A stretch of 64,000 bases of DNA, taken from Bacillota bacterium (GTDB lineage: Bacteria > Bacillota > Clostridia > Acetivibrionales > DTU013). Numbering within the stretch: position 1 is the first letter of the stretch; each line of letters opens with the position of its first letter. The DNA lies in contig JAEZYU010000063.1 of the NCBI GenBank assembly GCA_023418915.1, positions 167,919 to 231,918 on the forward strand, in the 5' to 3' direction. This document shows, one piece after another, positions 1 through 8,176 of this stretch. A program made the position numbers and the translations under genes. Under the pieces are notes generated by a model, which saw only the letters and a list, made by a program, of their open reading frames with translations, made no database searches and was not told where the DNA came from.

Positions 1-54
1 AGAACGACTCCATAATTGATTAGTAGAGAGTTTTATTTTAATGGAGGGGAAGAA

Positions 55-1044
55 TTGCACACGACTATTAAAGATATTGCGAAGCTCTGCGGAGTATCTG
101 AGGGTACTGTTGACAGAGCAATCAATAATAGACAAGGTATAAAAGAAACGACACGCCAGCGTGTTATAGAGGTTGCGAAGCTCCTTAACTATAAGCCTAA
201 CAGAATTGCACAGAGCTTGGCAACGGGTAAGACGATGACTATTGGCATCATATGCTTCGACCTCTATAATAATTTCTTTACATCATTAATAGACATAATT
301 GAAGCAAATGCTAAAAGCAAGGGATACTTCGTAAATCTGATTCTGACTCACAGAGATATGAAAAAAGAAGTTGAAGGTATAGAATATCTGGTTGAAAGAA
401 ATGTAGATGGTATCATAATATTTCCTGTGGGTAAGGGAGAAAAGTACATTGAGTATTTAAAAAGCACAAAAAAGCCAATAGTAACCATATACAATAAAAT
501 AAGTGATGAGTTTGCACATGTAGGCGTAGATGACCGCAAGGCTATGTCCGATGCTGTAAAATTCATTAGATCCAAAGGGTATGAGAGGATTTACTTTATT
601 ACACCTGCCATTAGTAACCAGGAGGGAAGCGGATCCAATGTCTATACGCTAAAAAGAAGGCTCAAGGGATATATAGATGGCCTTCAGGAATATGGTATCA
701 AGCATGATCCGCTGGTAGTTGAAGGAAAGGATTTTAATAGGGCGTTCAGGAAACTCGACCTGGAGCAAAAGACAGCAATGCTGTGTATTTGTGATTCATA
801 TGCTCTGGAGACCATGAAATATTTCAGGGATAAGAATTTTAAAGTTCCCGGGGATATAGGAATAATGGGATATGACAATATTGATGTATTAAAATATATT
901 CAGCCGCAGCTTTCAACTATAGAATACCACGTTGAAAAAATGGGTGACTTGGTATTCAATACACTATTCGATATCATAAATAGGAAGCAGGTACAACCGG
1001 AACTGCTGCTCGACTATAATATTATTGAGGGTGAAACTATTTAG
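55..1044 (+). CDS. LacI family transcriptional regulator
   Basis: About 329 residues, the normal size of a LacI repressor. An N-terminal helix-turn-helix (about residues 4-24, motif IKDIAKLCGVSEGTV) is followed by a periplasmic-binding-protein-like effector domain that ends in the usual GYDNIDV...QPQLSTIEY pattern. The family binds palindromic operators and usually responds to a sugar. The frame is open upstream to a TTG at 16, but GGAGGGG at 43-49 sits six bases before a TTG at 55, which places the start just before the helix-turn-helix. The regulated genes are not visible; the next gene downstream is unrelated. The stop codon touches a long hairpin repeat. The ligand cannot be told from the sequence. 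Confidence 0.9.
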   Translation: MHTTIKDIAKLCGVSEGTVDRAINNRQGIKETTRQRVIEVAKLLNYKPNRIAQSLATGKTMTIGIICFDLYNNFFTSLIDIIEANAKSKGYFVNLILTHRDMKKEVEGIEYLVERNVDGIIIFPVGKGEKYIEYLKSTKKPIVTIYNKISDEFAHVGVDDRKAMSDAVKFIRSKGYERIYFITPAISNQEGSGSNVYTLKRRLKGYIDGLQEYGIKHDPLVVEGKDFNRAFRKLDLEQKTAMLCICDSYALETMKYFRDKNFKVPGDIGIMGYDNIDVLKYIQPQLSTIEYHVEKMGDLVFNTLFDIINRKQVQPELLLDYNIIEGETI

Positions 1045-1128
1045 GTGCCAGGCACGACACATAGACACTTATTCATTTCGGTATAATCCGAAATACAAAA
1101 TAAGTGTCTATGTGTCGTGCCAGGCACC
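1044..1128. repeat. REP-like hairpin, GGTGCCAGGCAC class, copy 1
   Basis: Long inverted repeat. The left arm begins GGTGCCAGGCACGACACATA and the right arm is its near-perfect complement, ending CGTGCCAGGCACC, with about 25 bases of loop. It starts on the last base of the preceding stop codon. Related copies lie at 5587, 8040 and 10054. The form resembles REPIN/MITE repeats mobilised by Y1 (RAYT) transposases; that link is inference because no such transposase is in the window. It could also end transcription. Confidence 0.8.
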
Positions 1129-1241
1129 TTATGATTCATTCCAATAAAAACCTAAAAACCAACAAACAAATACATGCAAGGTCAAGTATGATATAATGAA
1201 TCAATTATTTCAGTAGTTATGATAAAAGGGGAGTTGATGAC

Positions 1242-1631
1242 ATGGGTCCATCGGGCATGATGTTTGGTGTTTTTCCGGTAATCTTCGGCATTGCTTTTTT
1301 TCTGATCCTGGGTCTTATTATATTCAGGGTGCTCCAGGGAGCTAGCGAATGGAACAGGAACAACCATTCTCCTATACTTACGGTAGACGCAAGGGTAGTT
1401 GACAAACGAACGAGTGTGTCTCATCACCACCATCACCACGGCAATAATATGCATCATCACTCAACTACATCCACCATATATTATGCTACATTTGAATTTG
1501 AAAGCGGAGACAGGCTGGAACTGCGCATCCCGCATGGCGAGGCCGGATATCTTGTTGAAGGTGATTTTGGAAGGCTGACGTTTCAGGGCACACGGTACAA
1601 AGGTTTCGAGAGATATACCGATTCATTATAA
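1242..1631 (+). CDS. DUF2500 family membrane-anchored protein
   Basis: 129 residues. One N-terminal membrane segment (about residues 5-30) is followed by a soluble domain whose end (FESGDRLELRIP, GDFGRLTFQGTRYKGFER) matches the DUF2500 family, whose function is unknown. A ribosome site AAGGGGAG lies at 1226-1233. Between anchor and domain there is a natural run of six histidines plus a second His triplet (about residues 60-74), which could bind metal; that is inference. It stands alone between a repeat and a terminator. Confidence 0.8.
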   Translation: MGPSGMMFGVFPVIFGIAFFLILGLIIFRVLQGASEWNRNNHSPILTVDARVVDKRTSVSHHHHHHGNNMHHHSTTSTIYYATFEFESGDRLELRIPHGEAGYLVEGDFGRLTFQGTRYKGFERYTDSL

Positions 1632-1744
1632 CCCGGTTGAACAAATCCGTAAATCAATTTAGCAAATCAATAAAACAGGTCAAGAATCGTTTATAGTTTG
1701 AGTTGAATCGGTTGAATGTGATATGTAAAATTGGTTCTCAAAAC

Positions 1745-1778
1745 AAAAAGCCCGCATCTGCGAGCTTTTTTCTTTTTT
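1745..1778 (+). terminator. Rho-independent terminator
   Basis: AAAAAGC and GCTTTTT flank a CGCA/TGCG stem with one bulged base on each side, followed by a T-rich tract. It lies about 110 bases after the DUF2500 gene. The rest of 1632-2010 shows no convincing gene; a 69-codon open frame at 1703-1912 overlaps this terminator and has no ribosome site. Confidence 0.65.
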
Positions 1779-2010
1779 CCCTGCACTTATATTATAACAT
1801 AAAGAAAACTGCAATAACAGCCTTTAATTTCTTGGATATCCCATGTATGATAGACTGTGCACATCTGATGACGACGCATAAATTTCAGCAATATCCGATG
1901 ACAGCGGTATAACTATTGCGTAGATTTACAAATGGCATGATTTTAACTGAAAACATGACTAATATTCTGTATTTTTGCTCAGACTACTATTTCATTCAGG
2001 GAGGTTTTTC

Positions 2011-4317
2011 ATGATCACAGACAAGAGTATATTGGACTCTGAAACCACATATCTTCAGAATGTAATCAGCGAGATCCGAAAACAGCTCGATGACGGGATC
2101 AATGCGGCCGAGAACTTTAAAAGAGATGCCATCGAGCTCCAGAGGGATATGTGGGAGGAGGTAAAATGCCGGCCGACTGATTTGTCTGACCTGGATGCTC
2201 CGGCCCAGTCGTGGCAGTATCAGGCTGACATAGCAAATCAGGCTCGAAAATATAAGTTTTCATATGATATGGTGCTCCGACTTCAAAAAATGCTGAGCAA
2301 TCCTTATTTCGGCAGGATCGACTTTCTCGAAGATGGAGAGGATAAGGCGGAGAAAATATACATCGGGATAAACAACCTAATTTCAGAGGATAACAGTAAC
2401 ATTCTTGTATATGATTGGAGGGCACCGATCTCAAGCATGTTTTATGATCATGAAACAGGTCCGTGCAGCTATATGTCTCCGATGGGTGCCATTTATGGCC
2501 GTATGCTGCTTAAAAGGCAGTACAAGATCGAAAGCCAGCAGATTGTCTATATGTTTGACAGCAGCCTGAGGATTAATGATGAAATGCTTCAGGAAATCCT
2601 TGGAAAGAGCACCGACAGCAGGATGCGCACCATAGTGACCAGTATTCAGAAGGAACAGAACAGAGTCATAAGGGATGACAGAACCAGAGTGTTGATAGTC
2701 CAGGGCCCGGCCGGCAGCGGAAAGACTTCTATTGCCATGCACAGAGCGGCATATTTGTTGTACAGATACCGTGAAAGCATAAAATCGGAGAATATACTTA
2801 TATTTTCTCCAAATCATGTTTTTGAAGACTATATTTCAAATGTTTTGCCTCAGCTTGGAGAAGAGAATATTGGAAGGAGCACCTTCATAGATTTTTTCAA
2901 AGGCCTGGTAGGTCGAGGCTGTCATGTGGAAACCATGAACCGGCATATGGAATTTATTCTATCAGATAAACCTGACACTGTAAGGCTAAGCAGTATCAAG
3001 CTCAAGTCATCGCATGGGTTTTCCAAAATAATAAGTAACTATACGACATATCTGGAAAATGGAAAGAGCATCAAGTTCAAGAACCTGGTACAAGGCGAAA
3101 GGCTCATTATTTCGTCTGATGAAATAAGAAGGCTTTTTGTTGATGACTATAGCTACCTGCCGTACATCAAACGACTCAAGAAGCTTAAGCAGAGGCTGCT
3201 GTATCTTGTTGAGCCTTTTGTCGAAGCAATGGCAGGTGATATACTCAAAAATCAGCTGGCTGATGATATATCTCTGAATGAAAAAGAGAAAAAGATCACG
3301 GCGGCCTTGCGGTCCAAGGCTGAGTTTGAACCGGTAATGATCGATATCGAGAGGATGACGTCCTTTGACATAATCAATCTGTATACTGCGCTGTTGAAAA
3401 ATATCAAGTCGTATATCGACCCCAATATATCGGTCGATCTCGGAATTGATGTTGATTCTATTGATGCTGCTGCGTCGTATACGATGAGGCAATTGGAAAG
3501 CAGGGTCATAAATTATGAGGATCTTGCGCCTGTCGTGCTGTTAATGATATCACTTGGTGCCGAAAGTGATGCAAGAGCAATAAAGCATGTGGTGATAGAC
3601 GAAGCGCAGGACTATACTGCGGTTCAGTATGAAATCATCAAGAGGGTATTTTGTCATTGCAGCATGACAATACTTGGTGATTTGAACCAGTCTATCAATG
3701 CGTATATGAATATCGGCAGCTTTGATGTCGCGGCAGAAATATTTGACACAACAGGTGTAACAAGTGCAGCAGATGTAAACGATGCAGCAGGCGCACCAGA
3801 TACAAAAGATAATTCGGACACAACATTAATTACATTGACAAAAAGCTATCGCTCTACCAAGGAGATCGCCGAGTTCTGCAATGCGCTGCTTTCGTCACCG
3901 AATAACTCGGAGCAGCTTGAAAGGAGCGGCAATAAGCCTCTGGTTATCAAATCAAGCACAGAGGAGCTTTGCAGCAGGATCGCTGACGATATATCAAATC
4001 TAAAAAGCAAAGGTCATAAGCTGATAGCAGTCATTTGCAAAACAGTAAGCCAGTGTAAAGCTTTTTATCAAGGCATCCGGGAAATTTCAGATATCAGTCT
4101 GATAACAGATCAAAATGAAGAATACCATGGCGGCACGGTTTTGATCCCATCATATCTTGCAAAGGGACTTGAGTTTGATGCTGTGATTGTATGTACTGCA
4201 GATGCACGCAATTATTCGAGGGAAGAGGACAGAAGGCTGCTTTATACTGTATGCACAAGAGCGCTGCATGAGCTGCATCTATACTACACTGGTGATCTGG
4301 CATACTTTAACGTGTGA
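2011..4317 (+). CDS. helD: HelD-like RNA polymerase recycling ATPase / UvrD-type helicase
   Basis: About 768 residues. The N-terminal coiled coil (about residues 15-90) matches the HelD arm that enters the RNA polymerase channels. Walker A GPAGSGKT is at residues 232-239, Walker B VVIDEAQD near 530, a KSYRST motif follows, and the end (AKGLEFDAVIV, YTVCTRALHEL) is the superfamily I helicase motif V/VI region. HelD frees stalled RNA polymerase from DNA using ATP. The start at 2011 is chosen because GGGAGG at 1999-2004 precedes it; the frame is open 12 codons further up. A Thr/Ala/Asp-rich stretch of about 30 residues before KSYRST looks like a species-specific insert. It is a single gene with a REP hairpin right after the stop. 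Confidence 0.85.
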   Translation: MITDKSILDSETTYLQNVISEIRKQLDDGINAAENFKRDAIELQRDMWEEVKCRPTDLSDLDAPAQSWQYQADIANQARKYKFSYDMVLRLQKMLSNPYFGRIDFLEDGEDKAEKIYIGINNLISEDNSNILVYDWRAPISSMFYDHETGPCSYMSPMGAIYGRMLLKRQYKIESQQIVYMFDSSLRINDEMLQEILGKSTDSRMRTIVTSIQKEQNRVIRDDRTRVLIVQGPAGSGKTSIAMHRAAYLLYRYRESIKSENILIFSPNHVFEDYISNVLPQLGEENIGRSTFIDFFKGLVGRGCHVETMNRHMEFILSDKPDTVRLSSIKLKSSHGFSKIISNYTTYLENGKSIKFKNLVQGERLIISSDEIRRLFVDDYSYLPYIKRLKKLKQRLLYLVEPFVEAMAGDILKNQLADDISLNEKEKKITAALRSKAEFEPVMIDIERMTSFDIINLYTALLKNIKSYIDPNISVDLGIDVDSIDAAASYTMRQLESRVINYEDLAPVVLLMISLGAESDARAIKHVVIDEAQDYTAVQYEIIKRVFCHCSMTILGDLNQSINAYMNIGSFDVAAEIFDTTGVTSAADVNDAAGAPDTKDNSDTTLITLTKSYRSTKEIAEFCNALLSSPNNSEQLERSGNKPLVIKSSTEELCSRIADDISNLKSKGHKLIAVICKTVSQCKAFYQGIREISDISLITDQNEEYHGGTVLIPSYLAKGLEFDAVIVCTADARNYSREEDRRLLYTVCTRALHELHLYYTGDLAYFNV

Positions 4318-4319
4318 TG

Positions 4320-4413
4320 AGACAGGGTGAGACAGGGGACGGGGTGAGACAGGGGACGGTTCTGTGTCCTGAGCTGGTTGCAGCTCAGGACACAGAACCG
4401 TCCCCTGTCTCAC
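4320..4413. repeat. REP-like hairpin, GACAGGGGACGG class
   Basis: Perfect inverted repeat at 4344-4413. Each arm is about 33 bases, beginning GTGAGACAGGGGACGGTTCT, with a GTTG loop. It is preceded by two shorter direct copies of the GTGAGACAGGGGACG unit, so this is a small cluster of one and a half elements. It follows the helD stop codon directly. The sequence is unrelated to the GGTGCCAGGCAC repeats, but the position after a stop is the same. Confidence 0.8.
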
Positions 4414-4423
4414 GTCCTAATAC

Positions 4424-4452
4424 TTGACATGAACAGGATTGATATGTAATAA
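4424..4452 (+). promoter_or_regulatory. sigma-A promoter of the double GNAT gene
   Basis: TTGACA at 4424-4429, 17 bases, then TAATAA at 4447-4452. It sits between the repeat hairpin and the next gene, about 55 bases before the start codon. Both hexamers are close to consensus and the spacing is ideal. Confidence 0.6.
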
Positions 4453-4506
4453 TATCCCAAACAGTGAGTATGCATAAGCATCAATCAAGGCAGGAGGATA
4501 AGGATT

Positions 4507-5586
4507 ATGGAAATTCTTGAGACAGATCGCTTGATACTCAGACCATTTGAAGAAGATGATTTTGAAGCAGTTCATGCTTATGCAAGCGTTGCAGAAAATG
4601 TTCAGTATATGTTATGGGGACCTAATGAAGAGTCAGATACCAGAGCATTTATTTCCTATGCTGTTTTAAAATCAAAAGAAACACCCTGTCATGATTATCA
4701 GTATGCAGTTGTACTAAAATCAAGCAGAAAGCTGATCGGTTCTTGCGGCTTGACTATATCAGATGGGAATGAGGCAGAACTCGGATGGATTTTACACAAG
4801 GACTATTGGAAACAAGGCTATGGTACTGAAATGGGCACCCGAATGATAGAGCTTGGCTTTAGTGAACTGGATCTACACAGGATCATTGCCCACTGTGATA
4901 CGGAAAACTATGGATCGTACCGTGTCATGGAACGGATAGGCATGCGAAGAGAGGGCTGTTTCGTCGAATCGAGACCTCCAAGTAAATTTTCTGCTAAAAA
5001 ATACAGTGATGAATATGCTTATGCTATACTAAAAGATGAATGGAAAGCACAAAAATGTGAGAGTAGTCTCAGATTGGTATTTCCGGGAGTTGGGCATAAG
5101 GAACTTGCTCTTGCCTACCGGCAGGAGTATTTTGATAACGGAGAGTTGATGATACATGGTGATGGCGGTCTGGATAATGCAGAATGCTACGAACGCTGGA
5201 TAGAGAAAATCAACGCCGATCTCACAAGAGACAGTGGTGGATTTGTTCCGGCGACTACATATTTTGCCTTTGTCGGCAATAAGATCGTAGGCACGATACA
5301 AATACGCCACAGGCTGAATGAATTCCTACTAAAATACGGAGGGCACATAGGCTATGGCGTTGTACCGTCTGAACGCAGAAAGGGTTATGCGACTGAAATG
5401 CTGCGGCTCGCTCTTGAAAAATGCAGCGAAATGGGCATTGAAAAGGCTCTTGTCACCTGTGACAAAAGCAACGCTGCATCTGCCGCAACCATACAAAAAT
5501 CAGGCGGCGTACTTGAAAACGAGGTAATGCAGGATTCGGGCGAATTATTACAGAGGTATTGGATTGAAATAATGGTGCCGAAATAA
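4507..5586 (+). CDS. tandem GNAT acetyltransferase (two fused GNAT domains)
   Basis: 359 residues made of two acetyltransferase domains. Residues 1-178 look like the RimJ/RimL type (TDRLILRPFEEDDFEAV, acetyl-CoA loop KQGYGTEMGTRMIE). Residues 182-359 form a second GNAT with the loop SERRKGYATEMLRLAL and the motif CDKSNAASAATIQKSGG. GNAT enzymes move acetyl from acetyl-CoA to amines; the substrates here are unknown. Ribosome site AGGAGG at 4492-4497. A good sigma-A promoter lies just upstream, so it is probably monocistronic. The final residues end on a REP-like repeat. Confidence 0.85.
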   Translation: MEILETDRLILRPFEEDDFEAVHAYASVAENVQYMLWGPNEESDTRAFISYAVLKSKETPCHDYQYAVVLKSSRKLIGSCGLTISDGNEAELGWILHKDYWKQGYGTEMGTRMIELGFSELDLHRIIAHCDTENYGSYRVMERIGMRREGCFVESRPPSKFSAKKYSDEYAYAILKDEWKAQKCESSLRLVFPGVGHKELALAYRQEYFDNGELMIHGDGGLDNAECYERWIEKINADLTRDSGGFVPATTYFAFVGNKIVGTIQIRHRLNEFLLKYGGHIGYGVVPSERRKGYATEMLRLALEKCSEMGIEKALVTCDKSNAASAATIQKSGGVLENEVMQDSGELLQRYWIEIMVPK

Positions 5587-5669
5587 GGTGCCTGGCACGA
5601 CACTTAGACACTTATTCTCTCCAGAATAATTTGTAAGGAATGAGTATCTATGCGATGTGCCTAGCATCC
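5587..5669. repeat. REP-like hairpin, GGTGCCAGGCAC class, degenerate copy 2
   Basis: The left arm GGTGCCTGGCACGACACTTA is intact. The right arm (ATGAGTATCTATGCGATGTG then CCTAGCATCC) has several mismatches, so this copy is decaying. It begins directly after the preceding stop codon and ends next to the ribosome site of the next gene. Confidence 0.7.
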
Positions 5670-5684
5670 CAATAGGGGAATATA

Positions 5685-6713
5685 ATGAAAAGCAAAATGT
5701 TAGCTCTATTTGACGAGTACATGCAACATAATAATTTTTCGGGTGTTGCCCTGATAAAGCAGGGAGACGTCCCGCTGTTTGAATATTCGTCAGGTTTTGC
5801 TCACAGAGGTTTTGAAATCAAGAACAAAATGACAACTCTTTTTGATACTGCATCAATAACAAAACTATTTACCGCTGCAGGGATCGTTCTGCTGGAGGCC
5901 CGTGGCAGATTAAGCTTTAACGAAAGGATCCACAACATAATCGATCTGGCTGGTACTAGAATTCCAACTGATGTTGAAATACACCATTTGCTTACCCACA
6001 CGTCCGGAATTGCAGATGATGCCGATGAAGAAAAAGGCGAGGACTATGCCGCACTGTTTATAAACTCTCCTAATTATGCGATAAGGGATAACAAGGATTT
6101 TCTCCCAAGCTTCGCATATAAGGAACCAAATTTCAAAGCCGGCACAGATGTAAGGTATAATAATTGCGCGTTTGTTTTGCTTGGTCTTGTGATTGAGAAA
6201 TTGACAGGTCAAAGCTACCGGGAGTTTATTTCGGAGAATATTTTCAGGTCATTCGGTATGGATAGCACTCTCTTCAGTGCTAAAGATGATACGGATCCTG
6301 ATATTGCAGAAGGATACTATATTGCCGATGATCGAAAGGGAACACCTGTCTGGAAGAAGAATATCTATTCGTTCCCTCCGATCGGCACCGGAGACAGCGG
6401 CGCTTATACCACTGTGTATGATCTTGACAGATTTATCAGGCACATCAGGAGCAGCCCTATATTTGAGAAAATGTTGTATCCTCAGTGTGAGATATCAAGA
6501 ACATATGAGCAGAGAATTATCCGGTATGGATATGCCTTTGAGTTCATAGAAAGACAGGGAGAAATATTCTGTGCTTATAAGGAAGGCTGCAATCCAGGAG
6601 TATGCAATATGTTTTGCTATTACCCGGGTTCGGATATAACATTTGTAATTTTGGCTAATCAGGATTGTGATGTCTGGAAACTACATAGAGAAGCTGAGCT
6701 GCTGCGTATTTAA
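5685..6713 (+). CDS. beta-lactamase-fold serine hydrolase
   Basis: 342 residues of the class C beta-lactamase / penicillin-binding-protein-like family. The catalytic SxxK is S57-I-T-K60 and the second motif YxN is Y158-N-N160. LLTHTSGI before the YxN is also typical. No signal peptide is seen, so the protein may be cytoplasmic, like many esterase or D-peptidase members of the family. Ribosome site AGGGGAA lies five bases before the start. The substrate cannot be inferred. Confidence 0.85.
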   Translation: MKSKMLALFDEYMQHNNFSGVALIKQGDVPLFEYSSGFAHRGFEIKNKMTTLFDTASITKLFTAAGIVLLEARGRLSFNERIHNIIDLAGTRIPTDVEIHHLLTHTSGIADDADEEKGEDYAALFINSPNYAIRDNKDFLPSFAYKEPNFKAGTDVRYNNCAFVLLGLVIEKLTGQSYREFISENIFRSFGMDSTLFSAKDDTDPDIAEGYYIADDRKGTPVWKKNIYSFPPIGTGDSGAYTTVYDLDRFIRHIRSSPIFEKMLYPQCEISRTYEQRIIRYGYAFEFIERQGEIFCAYKEGCNPGVCNMFCYYPGSDITFVILANQDCDVWKLHREAELLRI

Positions 6714-6938
6714 GTCTATCTGTGACACGCTGGTAACAATACCGATGTCTGATGGATCTTCTGCATCTTCGCTGAATGTAGCCTGCGCTGCTACAGTTTT
6801 GATGTATGAGGCTCAGCGGCAAAGAGGGAAGAGATGAGGGGTGGTTGTGTCAATGAAAAATATTTATTATGAATAAAAATGAAAGCATCTCAACTGCCGT
6901 TAAGATAATCATATTCTTAGTACAAGGATGATATTATT

Positions 6939-8060
6939 ATGCAATATAAAATTATATCGATCAGATACAGACCCGAATATTCAGAGCGAGCTATTGACTG
7001 GTTCGCTTCCAAGTGGGGTATTGACCGTATAGAATACGAAAAGAGCTTTAATGACTGTCTCGATAAAAACGAAAGCCTACCCCAGTGGTATCTTGCAATT
7101 GGTGAAAATGATGAAATCATCGGGGGCTGCGGGCTTATCCAAAACGATTTTGTTGACAGAACTGACTTGTTTCCGTATCTTTGCGCACTGTATGTTGAGG
7201 AAAGAGCCAGAGGCAATGCCCTTGGAGCAAGGCTTTTGGAGAATGCAAGAATTGATGCGGGAAGACTCGGCTTTGAAAAGCTGTACCTTTGCACCGACCA
7301 TACATCATATTATGAAAGGTATGGCTGGAGACATATAGCCACCGGACATCATCCCTGGGGCAGCACTTCAAGGATATATGAGGCTCAGACGATCAGGAAG
7401 CCTTCGTTGGAGAGAATGAGCGACTTTTTTACCACCCGTGTTGACGGCTACGATGAGCATATGCTAAATGATGTCGAGGGCTGCAAGGAAGGCTATATAA
7501 AAATGGCGGAGCTCGTTCCGGAAGATACAGGAATGATCCTTGACCTGGGCTGCGGTACAGGGCTTGAGCTTGATGAAATATTCAGGAGATTCCCTGATGC
7601 ATCGGTCACAGGAATAGACTTGACGCAGGCAATGCTGGATAAGCTTAAGCAAAAGCATCCTGATAAAAATATTAGGTTGATATGCGGTGACTATTTTGAC
7701 ATAGACCTGGGCGAAAATATATACGATACGGTCATTTCATTTCAAACGATGCATCATTTTTCACATACTGAGAAGTCTGGGCTATACAGGAAGATTTATA
7801 GAGCACTCAAATCTGATGGTGTATATATAGAATGCGATTATATGGTTGATGACCAGTCTGTTGAGGATGAGCTTTTTGCCGAGAATGCCAGGCTGCGTTG
7901 TGAAATGAATATCCCTGAGGGTGAATTTTATCATTTTGATACACCATGTACGATCGACAACCAAATTGCAATACTAAGAAAAGCTGGATTTTCATCTGCC
8001 GAGATGGTCTGGCGCAAGGAGAATACAACTATAATAATAGGTGCCAGGCACGACACTTAG
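6939..8060 (+). CDS. GNAT acetyltransferase fused to SAM methyltransferase
   Basis: 373 residues in two domains. Residues 1-155 are a GNAT fold (LYVEERARGNALGARLL acetyl-CoA loop, YYERYGW near the end). Residues about 160-370 are a class I SAM methyltransferase with motif I LDLGCGTGLELDE near residue 200, an acidic end of strand 2 (TGID), and ISFQTMHHF as motif IV. Both domains look intact, so one protein may carry two group-transfer activities; the substrate is unknown. The last six residues (GARHDT) and the stop codon are encoded by the left arm of a REP-like repeat, so the original C-terminus has probably been replaced. Confidence 0.85.
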   Translation: MQYKIISIRYRPEYSERAIDWFASKWGIDRIEYEKSFNDCLDKNESLPQWYLAIGENDEIIGGCGLIQNDFVDRTDLFPYLCALYVEERARGNALGARLLENARIDAGRLGFEKLYLCTDHTSYYERYGWRHIATGHHPWGSTSRIYEAQTIRKPSLERMSDFFTTRVDGYDEHMLNDVEGCKEGYIKMAELVPEDTGMILDLGCGTGLELDEIFRRFPDASVTGIDLTQAMLDKLKQKHPDKNIRLICGDYFDIDLGENIYDTVISFQTMHHFSHTEKSGLYRKIYRALKSDGVYIECDYMVDDQSVEDELFAENARLRCEMNIPEGEFYHFDTPCTIDNQIAILRKAGFSSAEMVWRKENTTIIIGARHDT

Positions 8061-8114
8061 ACACTTATTTATTTCCTAAAATAAAATAAGTGTCTAAGTG
8101 TCGTGCCTGGCACC
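8040..8114. repeat. REP-like hairpin, GGTGCCAGGCAC class, copy 3
   Basis: Near-perfect inverted repeat. The arms start GGTGCCAGGCACGACACTTA and end TGTCGTGCCTGGCACC, with a short A/T-rich loop. The left arm lies inside the preceding gene and supplies its last six codons and stop. Confidence 0.8.
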
Positions 8115-8176
8115 GAACAATTCTTTTCACTTGATCGTCTATTTATGTAGACATAAATACTTTGGAGGTAGAGCCA

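Noticed and set aside
1703..1912. 69-codon open frame on the + strand
   Set aside because: It crosses the terminator at 1745-1778, has no ribosome site and no protein-like composition.
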